A DNA stretch of 35,345 bases from Neocallimastix lanati (nom. inval.). Taxonomy: Eukaryota; Neocallimastigomycota; Neocallimastigomycetes; Neocallimastigales; Neocallimastigaceae. The notes beneath the pieces were generated by a model. That model made no database searches. It was not told the DNA's origin and worked only from the letters and a program-made list of their open reading frames with translations. Location of the stretch: assembly GCA_016946835.1 (NCBI GenBank), contig JACVTC010000377.1, forward strand, positions 1 through 35,345, in the 5' to 3' direction. The translations under genes were made by a program, and so were the position numbers. This document shows positions 25,749-35,345 of this stretch, piece by piece; the stretch's first letter is position 1, and each line of letters begins with the position of its first letter.

Positions 25749-25788
25749 AAGGGAGTAGAAGCACTCCCATCGTCAAAAAAATTGCTTC
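25736..25788 (+). other. Element D gag-pol -1 frameshift cassette with H-type pseudoknot
   Basis: Slippery T TTA AAC (25736-25742) in the gag frame, then an 8-nt spacer. Stem 1 is GGGAGT (25751-25756) with ACTCCC (25763-25768), 6 perfect pairs. Its loop contains GAAGC (25758-25762), which pairs with GCTTC at 25784-25788 as stem 2. Loop 1 is 1 nt, and the A-rich loop 2 has 15 nt. These are the dimensions of classical frameshift pseudoknots. The -1 frame is open from the heptamer into pol (61 codons to TTG at 25919). Confidence 0.85.
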
Positions 25789-28700
25789 AGTCTGCCATCG
25801 TTCCAAAACAGTTGACTTAAAAGAAGATGATGATTATGAAGAAATTGCTGATTTCCAAGAAGGTACTACTACGGATTATTACGAAGATTTTGATGATAAG
25901 TCGGATGGTTCCAAAGAATTGAATTACTTAGTAAACGTTATAAAGAGAAAGGCAAATCATAAAGATGAAGAGACTAGTGACCAAAGAGAAAAGAGGGTTC
26001 ACCGTAGTCTAAGAGATGATCCTAAGCCAATAGTTACTCCAGGTTTACGAAAACAAAAAGAAAATCAATTAAGGGGAACATCGCGACCAGTCAAAAAGCC
26101 AACAACTCAATTACATCCTTCGATTATGGCTCAACCCAGAATAGAGAAAGAAAAGAGGATTGAGAAAGAGCTAAGAGATAAGGAAAGAGCTAGTACTAGT
26201 ACTTCTGTGGAAAATAATAAAAATAGTAATGTTAATATTATTAATGAAGAAACTTCTCAGGAAGGAAATAATTCTAAACAAACTTTAAATAAATTAATTC
26301 AAGAAAAATCATCAGAAAAGTCAACTGAAATTATGCCAACTAGAATTCCAAAAAGAATACAAATGCAAACTGATTGTGATAGTTATGACGTGATCAAAGA
26401 TTTAAACTCCAGTAATTGCAATATTACATTTGGACAATTATTGGACGTTGCTCCAAAGATACGGTCTCAAGTATCACAAGGACTTAAATTAGAAAAGAAT
26501 AATACTAAAATTTCAGGTGCAGTGGATAATATGTGTGCTACTACAATAATAACGAACAATATAGATCATACATATAAAAGTAAACATCATGAACCACAAG
26601 AAGATGATATTGCTATGGTTGATGTAATAGTAGATGGAGTTCGTGGTAAGGCTTTAATAGATTCATGTAGCAACTTAAGTATTATCACAAAGCAATTTTT
26701 AGATAAATTACCTTATCAGTATGAACCTATAGGAGTTAGTGCAGGACGAATACGTTTAGCAACGCTGAATGATGATTACTCAGAAGATGTGCTAATCAAA
26801 GTTCCCGTAAAAATTAATGAACTAGAACTACTTGTTACGTGTAGAATTATAGACAAGGAGGATCCATTCTATGATATATTAATCAACCTCAAAACTCAAA
26901 TTGATAACCAGTTATTTATACATCCAATTAGATATAGTCTTTGTCGATTTAATGATCAAGGTTTAATTGAAGAAATCGCACCTATTAATAATGAATATGA
27001 TGACGAAGAAAAATTATTATGTGTAATCAAAGCATTGAATCACCAAGAAGCTAAGCAACAATTGAAAACAATTGAAGGATTACCACCCATAAAATATATA
27101 TATGACACAGTTTTTCAAAGTACAATTAATTCAAATTATAGAGAAGCTATTACTAAATTACTTGAAGAATATATTGATATAATTGCAACTTCTTCTGAAG
27201 AATTAACACCTTCAGATTTATCACCACACAAAATTATTCTTAAGGAAGGAGTTAAACCTATTAAACAAAAATTTTATCGACTTAGTAAATTAAAAACAGA
27301 TATCTTAAAAGAAGAATTAACCAAACTCATATATAAACGATTAATTGAACCTTCATGTTCAGAATGGTCATCACCAGTAGTACTTGTGCCTAAAAAGAAC
27401 GGTAAATGGCGCCTGTGTATTGACTATAGGAAAGTAAATGAAGCAACTAAGAAGGATTCTTATTCTTTACCAAATATTGAGGAAATTTTTGATAGCTTAG
27501 ATGGAGCAAAAATCTTCTCAACATTAGATCTTTATTCCGGTTATCATCAAATATTAATGGATGATGATAGTGTTGAAATCACTACCTTTACAACTAAGTT
27601 CGGAAACTACCAATTCAAGGTAATGCCCTTCGGTTTAACAGGTGCTCCAGCTACATTCCAAAGAGAAATGAACCGTATACTATTTCCCTTAATAGGAAAA
27701 TGCGTATATAACTTTATCGATGATATTTTAATCTACTCAAAAACTGAAGAAGAACACCTAGAACATCTTAAACAAGTCTTAGAAATATTCAAGGAACATA
27801 AGTTAAAAATCAATATCGAAAAGTGTTCTTTCATGCAAACTGAAGTAGAAGTACTTGGACATAAAGTATCCTCAGAAGGTTTAAGTCCATTTGAAAACAA
27901 AGTTGAAGCTATTAAAGAATGGAAGGCTCCCTCTAACATTCATGAACTTCGATCATTTTTAGGAGCCATTGGATATTATAGAAATTTTATTAAGGACTTT
28001 GCAAAAGTCACTGCTCCTCTCTGCACTCTATTAAGAAAAGGTATTAAGTTTGAATGGAAAAAGGAACAAGAAGAAAGTTTTAAAATTCTTAAGGAAAGAT
28101 TAATCAATGCCCCAATATTAAGATTTCCTAGATTTGATAGAGAATTTATTATAAGAACAGATGCTTCCTATGATGGAATAGGCGGTGTGCTTTTACAAAA
28201 GGATGATGAAACTGGAAAGGAGCATCCGGTTCATTATATTAGTAGAAGTTTATCTAAATCGGAAAAGAATTATGGAATTACGGATCTAGAAGGTGCCGCT
28301 CTAATTTACTGTATTAATAAATTAAAATCTTATATTATGGGAAATCCTAAGCAAACTATAGTATATACAGACCATAGACCCTTAATCGGATTACTTAAAA
28401 ATAAGGAACCACAAAACTCTCGCCATACAAGATGGTGTTTGACTGTCAGTATGTTAGGAATTGATTTACGATATGAAGCTGGGAAGAATAATGTTGTTGC
28501 AGACGCTTTATCAAGAATGAAAAATGAAAAAGAAAAAGTTATCTTAACAACACAAATTATCAAAGAACAAGATGAAAACCTGCTTTCAAGAACCATTAAG
28601 GAATTTATTGAAGAAAAATTTACGACAATTGATGGTGTGGACTACTTTGTTGATGGCAATAATTATAGAAAATTAGTTACAGATACAAAAGAAAAACTTC

Positions 28701-29737
28701 AATTAATTTTTCAAGCGCACAGTATAGGACACGAAGGCTATTACAAGACATATCAACGTTTGAAAAAGAGCTACTATTGGAACAATATGGTTAATGACAT
28801 TAAGCGAATTATAGGTAAATGTGAAAAATGTCAATTAAATAAATCTCAACCATACCCTGAACCAACAGAAGATAAACCAACTGAAGTGGAAGGACCATTT
28901 ACACACTTAGGATTGGACATTATAGGACCTCTAAGTAAAACCAGAAATAATAATCAATATATAATCGTTGTGGTTGATTATTTTACTAAATGGGTTGAGG
29001 CAGAGCCCACTGAAAATGTTACTTCTCAGGATGTGATAAAATTTTTAATTAATGTATTTGCTCGACACGGTGTACCTCAAATTATCGCTACTGATAATGG
29101 AACACAATTTACATCAGATATGACAAAAATCTTCCTTGATTTATATGATGTATATGTTAAATTTATCACTCCATATCATCCTGAAAGCAATGGTTTAGTT
29201 GAGAATCGTAATAAAGAAATTGGAAAATTATTACGATTACTAGGACAACAACACAAAGAATGGGATGAAATTTTACCATCTGCACTTTGGGCTTTAAGAA
29301 CTACTAAAAACTCAATCACCAATCATTCAAGTTTTGAATTAGTTTATGGAAGAGAGGACCAACAACCTTTTGACATTGCTGCCAGACCAACTAAGGGTAT
29401 AAATAAGTCTTCTGACGAAATTCTACTGGAAAAATTTGTATCACACTACCAATGGGTAATGGAGGCCGCATCTAATATCAAAAATGCTTCGAAATATTGG
29501 GCTACTAGGAGAGAAGAAAAGACCAGTATGAATCAAGCTAAAAGAATAAAACCAGGTGATTTAGTACTAGTAAGAAACTTTAATCGAACTAAATTAGAAC
29601 CTTACTTTGTTGGACCTATGAAAGTGGTAAAGAAACAATTCAATACAGTCACTTTAGCTGATCCTGCTACTAATATACAAATGAATCGTAATGTTCATTT
29701 GAAAAATATTGTCAAGTTTAACTCAGCTTCTACCTAG
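25743..29737 (+). CDS. pol: Element D Pol: protease, RT, RNase H, integrase
   Basis: The frame is open from the slippery site onward. There is no need for its own start, and position 25919 is only a TTG. Numbered from 25919: basic linker; protease (LIDSCS, D248; Cys where Gly is usual); RT (TLDLYSGY with D537, VMPFGL, FIDD 599-602); RNase H (D748, E791, D818, D862); integrase with H934, H938, C968, C971 and catalytic D1000, D1059, E1095 (35 between the last two); C-terminal GPM-type module (about 1232). No chromodomain. Everything is present and undisrupted, and the element A pol is a close relative. The stop is followed by the G-run polypurine tract and the 3' LTR. Confidence 0.95.
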
Positions 29738-29744
29738 CTTGAGT

Positions 29745-29759
29745 CTTAGCGGGGGCATC
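29745..29759 (+). promoter_or_regulatory. Element D polypurine tract
   Basis: CTTAGCGGGGGCATC directly precedes the 3' LTR, 8 nt after the pol stop. GGGGGC is shared with element A at the same place. Confidence 0.75.
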
Positions 29760-30547
29760 TTAATACAGAATGAACAAATAATACTAATTGTGCTAGAATA
29801 ATATAAATTATTCTAACCTTATAGATTATTCTATTCTATATAATTGGAACTTTCCAATATTCTTCAAATATTACTAAATAGAAATCTTAAGTTAATAAAT
29901 CACTAATTAACTTATAATTCCTTTTTGAATTATCGATCCGATTCCATTATAATGTATTAAAAATCTTTAGCCAAGAATATTGTCCTTGCCCACTTAATAT
30001 ATTAATATTATATTTCTTTTGTACTATGTTATATTGAAAATAATCAAATCTATTTAATTAGTTATTAAAATTTTCGTTATCAATTTAAATTTTTTTTTAA
30101 TTACTAAATTTAACTAAACCACAATAAAATATTCTGTATAATCTCTTTATTTTTATTTTATATATATTAGTATTAAACTATTATTAAATAATTAATAATT
30201 CAATAATATATAACTACTATTTATAACAATAATATTATTAACTAAAATAATAATTCAATTTCAATTTAAATGTTTTATTTATAAAAATAATTAGTAATTA
30301 GTTTATTAAAAAAATAGTTAGGCTTTACAAATTTTAATTTGATAAAAAAATATAAATACATGTAATTTTAGTGAAATAAAATATAATCAATAACTTTCTT
30401 TTTATTAAATAAATAATTATATTATTATTTTTCTTTTATAAATTTAAATAAATAAATATTGATTTTAAAACAAATTATTTTTTTTATTGTAATTTTATTA
30501 TTTGTGTTAATTATTATTATATTCCTAAAATTATATGAACCATACCA
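29760..30547 (+). repeat. Element D 3' LTR
   Basis: 788-bp copy of 23537-24324 with one base difference. After CATACCA the sequence continues ACTTGATAAAT, unrelated to the expected remainder of the element C LTR. Confidence 0.93.
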
Positions 30548-30602
30548 ACTTGATAAATAACAAAATTATTAAATTAAAATAAATAATAAAAAAACAAATT
30601 CT

Positions 30603-31336
30603 TGTTAAAAAGTAAACAGGTTGAATTTAACGAGGAATCAGGTTGATATATCTATATAATATAACTATATAGATATAAGTAAATTACTAAAATAAAAGAG
30701 TTATAAAGTTAAATTTGTTAATTTAACACTTAATTAAAACTAATAATTGGTTTGATATGATAAAAATTTTTATTTATTAATAAAAATATATAGTTATATT
30801 ATAATAGGTTAACTATAACCTTACAAAGGACAAAAAGATAAATTTGAATTTTCTTTTTATACTTTGTAGGTTTGGAATATTGATAATAATAATATAAAGT
30901 TGATAATAATAATATTTAGTATAAGAATATGTTTAATATAAATAAATTATATTTTTTAATCTAATATATTAGCTAATATATATAATATAATATTAAATTT
31001 AAATATTTAATATAGTAATTAATAATTAATAATTAATTAAATCAATATAACATAAATTAATACATAAACATTAATTTATGAATCAAGGATGACATGACCA
31101 AATGATTCATGTTAATAAATATTTTATTTATTAATAATATTTAAGTTTAATATGATATCATTAGAATCAGTAGGCCTAAGCTGGTCCTAAGATGATCAAA
31201 TAACTTATAATATTATAAAATAAATAAAATTTAAAGAATAATTAATGAATTATAAATTTTTATTAATTATTTTGTTTTTAATAATTTTAATTGAAATTAA
31301 TTGAAATTGAAATTTAATTCAGTTGTAATTTCGACA
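30603..31336 (-). repeat. Element E 3' LTR
   Basis: 734 bp, TGTTAAAAAG to TTTCGACA on the plus strand. The right border is placed by the polypurine region that follows; the other copy ends outside the window at the point matching about 31233. Confidence 0.82.
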
Positions 31337-31367
31337 ACGCCCTTCCACAAAAATCGGATTCCAGACG
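31337..31367 (-). promoter_or_regulatory. Element E polypurine tract and conserved 14-nt box
   Basis: The minus strand reads CGTCTGGAATCCGA (31367-31354), then 17 nt including TTGTGGAAGGGCG, then the LTR. The box and its distance to the LTR are the same as in B and C although the rest of the region is not similar. Confidence 0.75.
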
Positions 31368-31423
31368 ATTTTGTGTAACGTTACATAAAGAAATTATTAT
31401 ATTTATAAAATTGTATATTTTAA

Positions 31424-31459
<36 letters not shown>

Positions 31460-31866
31460 AAGTAAAAAGGTCACATGAGTCCTTTAAAGAACACATTACA
31501 AGTGGCCATTTCATGGAAATTTCGAAATTGTCAAAATTTACTGAAATTAAAATTTTGTTATAAAATTAAATATCGAGAAATATAATGGTGTGAATTTTAT
31601 TAAAAATTTCGTTGAAAAAATGTAAAATTGAAATTTTGAAATTGAAATTGAAATTTCATCTTAATTTTATGCATTAAATTGAAAATTTTAAAATATAGTG
31701 AAAATTTATAATTTAATGAATATAATAATGTAAAAATAAATAAAGTATTATTAAATTTCGATTTTTTAAAAATTTTTGAAATTTTGAAATGTAAAATTTT
31801 AAATTAACTAATTTAATTTTGAAATATTATTATTATTTAATATACTATTTATAGCTTAAGTATAAT

Positions 31867-31928
<62 letters not shown>
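31368..31928 (-). other. Element E 3' untranslated region with long A tract
   Basis: No gene. A 62-nt T run on the plus strand (31869-31930) means the coding strand has 62 A directly after the stop codon of the integrase frame. A second run lies at about 31430-31458. TGTAACGTTACA near 31373-31384 is a palindrome. Confidence 0.7.
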
Positions 31929-31934
<6 letters not shown>

Positions 31935-32945
31935 ATAAGAAAGAGAAGTGAATTTTCTATTATTCTTTAAATATTCTTGATATATTCTTTGATTCCTTGG
32001 ATTATTTTCAACTTCATAAGAAGGCACCCAATTACTTGAACTTTTATATTTGTATCTAACTCTATATTCGTAGCAGTTTTTCTTGTAGTTTGTCCTAAAT
32101 CCAGAAATTTCAATAATATCATTAATGGATTCATTGTGCGAACTTCTATTTAAAAACTTTTGCGGAGTTGGGACATAAGGTTCCAATTCAGAGATATGAA
32201 AGATTGGATGATGTTTTGGAAAAGGTGACTTTTTAAGATCAATTTTATAATTATTATTCTCTAAAACATCGATTACCTTGTAAGGTCCATATTTGCAAGG
32301 AGCGAGTTTAGAACAATCTTCAATATTTAAGGAAGGAGGTGCTTGAATCCAAACCAAGTCACCTTCTTTTATTACAGGAGGTGGCATCCTTTTCTTATCC
32401 GCATAATTTTTATATAATTCTTTAGATCTTAATAAGACATCTTTAATATGATTAAAACTTGTACTTACATTTTTAATAAATTTACTATTAGTATCAACTT
32501 GGGGTAGTAAGAAATATTCGTCCATAGATGGATGAAATCCATAGTTAATAAAGAAAGGTGTTTCTTTTGTAGATTCATTGACTGAATTATTATAAGCGAA
32601 CTCTGCAAGATAGATCCAATTAATCCAATCGTCGTGATAATAAGATCTTGAATAAGCTCTTAAATACTGTTCAATAAAGGAGTTACATCTCTCAACTTGA
32701 CCAACAGTCTCATGATGATCTGTTGTAGCTAATTTGGATTTAATATTAAGTAATTTCATGAATTCTTTCCAAAGTGCACTTGTAAACTGAGGACCTCTAT
32801 CTGTATACATATCATAAGGAAGGCCATGTAATTTATAAACATTATTCATAAATGCTTTGGCAGTTTGTTTTGCATCAGGAATTTGTTTGAAAGGTATTAA
32901 GTTTTTTATTAAAAAATTTTTTATTATAATTAAACTTCTGATCAA
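31929..32945 (-). pseudogene. Element E integrase C-terminal half with chromodomain-like end
   Basis: From about residue 18 (IPFKQIPDAKQTAKAF) the protein aligns with the middle of integrase of B. The second catalytic Asp (TDRGPQF) and Glu (VGQVERCNS) are present with 35 residues between. A GPYKV module follows, then HHPIFHISELEPY and a C-terminal region (YEYRVRYK...WVPSYEVENN) that looks like a diverged chromodomain. The zinc site and first Asp are missing because of the internal deletion. The first residues are translated junction sequence. It cannot act as an integrase by itself. Confidence 0.85.
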
Positions 32946-33619
32946 ATTTTTTTAAATTTTTTGAAAAATTTTTATAATTAAATTTTTTTATTGATTTATT
33001 AAAAAGTAAATAATTTTTTAAAATTTTATTTTTCATCGACTGTAGATATAAATTGTTTTTGCAATATTTATTAGGATTTTTGTTATTTTTATTTGAAAAA
33101 TAATAATTTAAGTAAGAATATAATATATTCTTATCATAATTATAGTGAATTTTGAATTTTCGCATGAATTGATTACCAAAAAGTAGATCAGTTGGTATGC
33201 AATTTGTTATTAGAAATTTTTCATTGTAATTTTTAAAATAAAATTTTTATTCTTTTGTATTTTTATTTGAAATTTTAGCCAAACGTACTGATCTATCTTA
33301 GTAGTAGAACCAGATATACCTTTGACTGAAATTTTATTTTTTAAATTATAAATTTTTAAATTTAGTTTTTGAACTAAATTTTTTGTAATAAAATTACAAA
33401 ATGATCCAGAATCTAGCATAGATTCAGATGTAATTTTTTGGTTATTTTTAATTTTTAATTTATTATTATTAATTGGTAGTCTTGTTGGAATGTAGCAATG
33501 GAATAAAAGAAAAGTTGAAGGTAGTTTTTGGGTTGTGATGTTATCAAATGAAGGAAAGTTATAATAAATTGTTTTTACATTTTTTGATGAATTGGACTCC
33601 GAGTGAAGTCCTTCATTTA
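32875..33619 (-). pseudogene. Element E protease remnant, frameshifted
   Basis: The -1 frame from the slippery site is open from the gag end into MLDSGSFCNFIT (33419), an aspartic protease active site DSG. That frame stops at 33210. Homology goes on in another frame (33165-32875) with FGNQFMRKFKI, corresponding to the ILG..W region of retroviral-type proteases. It then runs into Lys/Asn-rich sequence and ends at the deletion junction near 32900-32945. Confidence 0.75.
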
Positions 33620-33626
33620 GTTTTTT
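33594..33626 (-). other. Element E gag-pol -1 frameshift site
   Basis: Minus strand: A AAA AAC (33626-33620) in the gag frame, directly followed by the stop. An 8-nt spacer follows, then stem GGACT (33611-33607), an 8-nt loop, and AGTCC (33598-33594), 5 perfect pairs. The -1 frame is open for about 68 codons into the protease. AAAAAAC is a standard retroviral slippery heptamer. Spacer length equals that of A and D. Confidence 0.78.
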
Positions 33627-34696
33627 GAATTATTATTATTTGTACTATTATTACTGTTATTATTAATTTTATTAAAGTTATTATTATTATGGACTTTATT
33701 ATAATTATTATTATAATATTTATTATAATTGTTATTATTATTATATTTATTATTATTGTTGTTGTTGTTATTGTGGACATTAGAAGGCTTTTTCTTTAAA
33801 TTTTTATTACCATTAGATTTTAATTGACCTTTAGATTTCAAGGAATTTTCGTAAAGAATACATCTAGTATAAATAGTACTAAGATCAGAAGGAAATTCAT
33901 CCATTTTTTCTATTTCTTCCTGGAACCTTGGGTGCAATCCATTATAAAAGAATAAAACTAAAGCTTCTTCATTCCAATTCAAACATGTTGTAAGGGTTCG
34001 AAATTCATCAATATAATCATTAATTTTCCCAAATGTGTGAGAAATTTTTGCGAGTTGGATCATGGCTAATTTCTTACTGGCAACATTATTAAAAGCTTTC
34101 CTTAATTCTTTAATCAATTCTTCTAATGTTGCTGGACTTCTATCTTTATATTTGGCATAATACCAATTACGAGCACCATCTCTTAAGCGTGACTTAACAT
34201 AATTAATTTTTACATCCATAGTAGATTCACAGTTAGGATAAGTCTTAAAAGTATCTTCACAGAGCTGACAAAAGAGATCGGTTTCCTTAGTATCCCCAGT
34301 GAAAAATCCAGGTTCTGGGACTTCTTGAAGTGTATTGGGAATAGTATTCCTCATTATTACATCATTGTCTGCCTCTCTTCTTGTTGATATAGAAGCGTTA
34401 TCATCTTGATTTTGAGAAGCATTAACATTAGGAATAAAATCGAATTTCTGATTTAAAATGCTGGTAATAGAAGAAAGTTGTTTTATGATATTCTTGTTAT
34501 CCCTATTTAAAGTAAAAAGTTTCTTTTGAAGATCTTCATTATATTTATTAAAATCTTCTCTTGATAAGAATGTAACTTCTGCATCTTTTGCCAGTTCAGA
34601 GACAGTAATCTGAGCGTCTGTTCTTAGCTTATTTACTTCCGACATAGGAGCAAAGTCAGGATAGGAGTTTGCCCACACGTTATTATAAAGGGACAT
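33617..34696 (-). CDS. gag: Element E Gag
   Basis: 359 residues, intact. Possible coiled coil at about 40-95, then a typical retrotransposon Gag core (about 128-290, EPGFFTGD...NWYYAKY...LNWNEEALVLFFYNGLHPRFQEEI). The end is a Lys/Asn-rich tail without a CCHC knuckle. The missing knuckle is unusual compared with A-D; the basic tail may bind RNA instead. The leader between LTR and ATG is only 35 nt, against 0.9-1.9 kb in B and C. The stop sits on the frameshift site. Confidence 0.9.
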   Translation of the reverse strand: MSLYNNVWANSYPDFAPMSEVNKLRTDAQITVSELAKDAEVTFLSREDFNKYNEDLQKKLFTLNRDNKNIIKQLSSITSILNQKFDFIPNVNASQNQDDNASISTRREADNDVIMRNTIPNTLQEVPEPGFFTGDTKETDLFCQLCEDTFKTYPNCESTMDVKINYVKSRLRDGARNWYYAKYKDRSPATLEELIKELRKAFNNVASKKLAMIQLAKISHTFGKINDYIDEFRTLTTCLNWNEEALVLFFYNGLHPRFQEEIEKMDEFPSDLSTIYTRCILYENSLKSKGQLKSNGNKNLKKKPSNVHNNNNNNNNKYNNNNNYNKYYNNNYNKVHNNNNFNKINNNSNNSTNNNNSKN

Positions 34697-34721
34697 ATCA
34701 AGGTGATTCTCTTTTCTAAGG

Positions 34722-34731
34722 TAAGGTTATT
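34722..34731 (-). other. Element E primer-binding site (self-priming type)
   Basis: Minus strand ATAACCTTAC just after the 5' LTR is complementary over 10 nt to GTAAGGTTAT in the LTR (34952-34943, also 30824-30815). That segment lies about 37 nt after a TATAAAA box (34989-34983). Same layout as B and C with an unrelated sequence. Confidence 0.7.
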
Positions 34732-35345
34732 GTTAAAAAGTAAACAGGTTGAATTTAACGAGGAATCAGGTTGATATATCTATATAATATAACTATATAG
34801 ATATAAGTAAATTACTAAAATAAAAGAGTTATAAAGTTAAATTTGTTAATTTAACACTTAATTAAAACTAATAATTGGTTTGATATGATAAAAATTTTTA
34901 TTTATTAATAAAAATATATAGTTATATTATAATAGGTTAACTATAACCTTACAAAGGACCAAAAAGATAAATTTGAATTTTCTTTTATACTTTGTAGGTT
35001 TGGAATATGATAATAATAATATAAAGTTGATAATAATAATATTTAGTATAAGAATATGTTTAATATAAATAAATTATATTTTTTAATCTAATATATTAGC
35101 TAATATATATAAATAATATTAAATAAATTAATATATAATTAATATAATAAAATTTAAATCAATATAACATAAATTAATACATAAACATTAATTTATGAAT
35201 CAAGGATGACATGACCAAATGATTCATGTTAATAAATATTTATTTATTAATATATTTAAGATTAATATGATATCATTAGAATCAGTAGGCCTAAGCTGGT
35301 CCTAAGATGATCAAATAACTTATAATATTATAAAATAAATAAAAT
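34732..35345 (-). repeat. Element E 5' LTR, incomplete at window end
   Basis: Corresponds to 30603 to about 31233. The outer end with U3 lies beyond the window. Several indels compared with the left copy, mostly in the AT-rich part (about 35100-35160). Confidence 0.88.

Larger units (their letters stand above)
23537..30547 (+). mobile_element. Element D: full-length Ty3/gypsy element, apparently intact
   Basis: 7.0 kb. 788-bp LTRs differ by a single base found by eye (A/T near 23870). Gag and pol frames are open and joined by a -1 frameshift cassette. A tRNA-type primer site and a G-run polypurine tract are present. It is the same lineage as A (similar Gag, pol, GGGGGC tract, same heptamer). 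It lies within the truncated 5' LTR of C. No matching target duplication is found, and the right flank does not continue the C LTR, so the junction has been rearranged. It is the best candidate in the window for a recently active tRNA-primed element. Confidence 0.93.
30603..35345 (-). mobile_element. Element E: deleted chromovirus-like element, running off the window
   Basis: LTRs at 30603-31336 and 34732 to the window end, gag at the right, integrase end at the left, minus strand. Internal part only 3.4 kb: protease is broken, and RT, RNase H and the first part of integrase are missing. It is self-primed, with a frameshift cassette and the conserved 3' box as in B and C. LTR copies differ by several indels and substitutions, so it is the oldest of the five. 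Confidence 0.88.

Noticed and set aside
23533-30551. AACAT/AACTT as target duplication of element D
   Set aside because: One mismatch, needs shifted LTR borders, and disagrees with the element C sequence at the insertion point.
31314-31514. Small minus-strand frame with a Lys run across the element E LTR border
   Set aside because: It reads through an A homopolymer and the polypurine region; no protein features.

Overview
The window is a very AT-rich eukaryotic stretch, full of long A/T homopolymers and asparagine-rich reading frames, and it consists almost entirely of LTR retrotransposons of the Ty3/gypsy (Metaviridae) type. I see no host gene, no rRNA and no functional tRNA gene. Base composition, Tf1/sushi-like chromoviruses and Asn-rich proteins suggest an AT-rich fungus, perhaps an early-diverging one such as an anaerobic gut fungus. 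A dictyostelid or another AT-rich protist is not excluded. This is inference, not an identification.

Layout. Five elements, named A to E here, plus older relics. 1-2271: AT-rich DNA with old repeat fragments. Element A (2272-16917, minus strand) has 529-bp LTRs. It is split between gag (14905-16230) and pol (3817-8143) by element B (8154-14827, plus strand), an apparently intact chromovirus with about 610-bp LTRs and one 1399-codon gag-pol-chromodomain frame. Element A itself sits at the end of a decayed LTR (relic G). Element C (17622-23536, minus) is a relative of B whose single frame stays open across an internal deletion of most of RT, all of RNase H and half of integrase. Its 5' LTR is cut off by element D (23537-30547, plus), a full-length gag/pol element with almost identical 788-bp LTRs. 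Element E (30603 to the window end, minus) keeps gag, a broken protease and the C-terminal half of integrase; its RT/RNase H core is gone too.

How the parts work together. Two lineages can be separated. A and D have gag and pol in two frames, no chromodomain, a G-run (GGGGGC) polypurine tract and a tRNA-type primer-binding site (tRNA-Lys for A). B, C and E have a chromodomain or chromodomain-like end, no tRNA primer site, and a site just after the 5' LTR complementary to a segment of their own LTR about 40-55 nt past a TATA box. This is the self-priming arrangement known from Tf1/sushi elements. B and C differ by a compensatory base change in that pairing. B, C and E also share a 14-nt box exactly 17 nt before the 3' LTR. 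A, D and E have a -1 ribosomal frameshift cassette at the gag end: a slippery heptamer (TTTAAAC or AAAAAAC), an 8-nt spacer and a stem-loop, which in D can form an H-type pseudoknot. The U3 regions of B and C carry a tRNA-like module with box A and box B at identical spacing.
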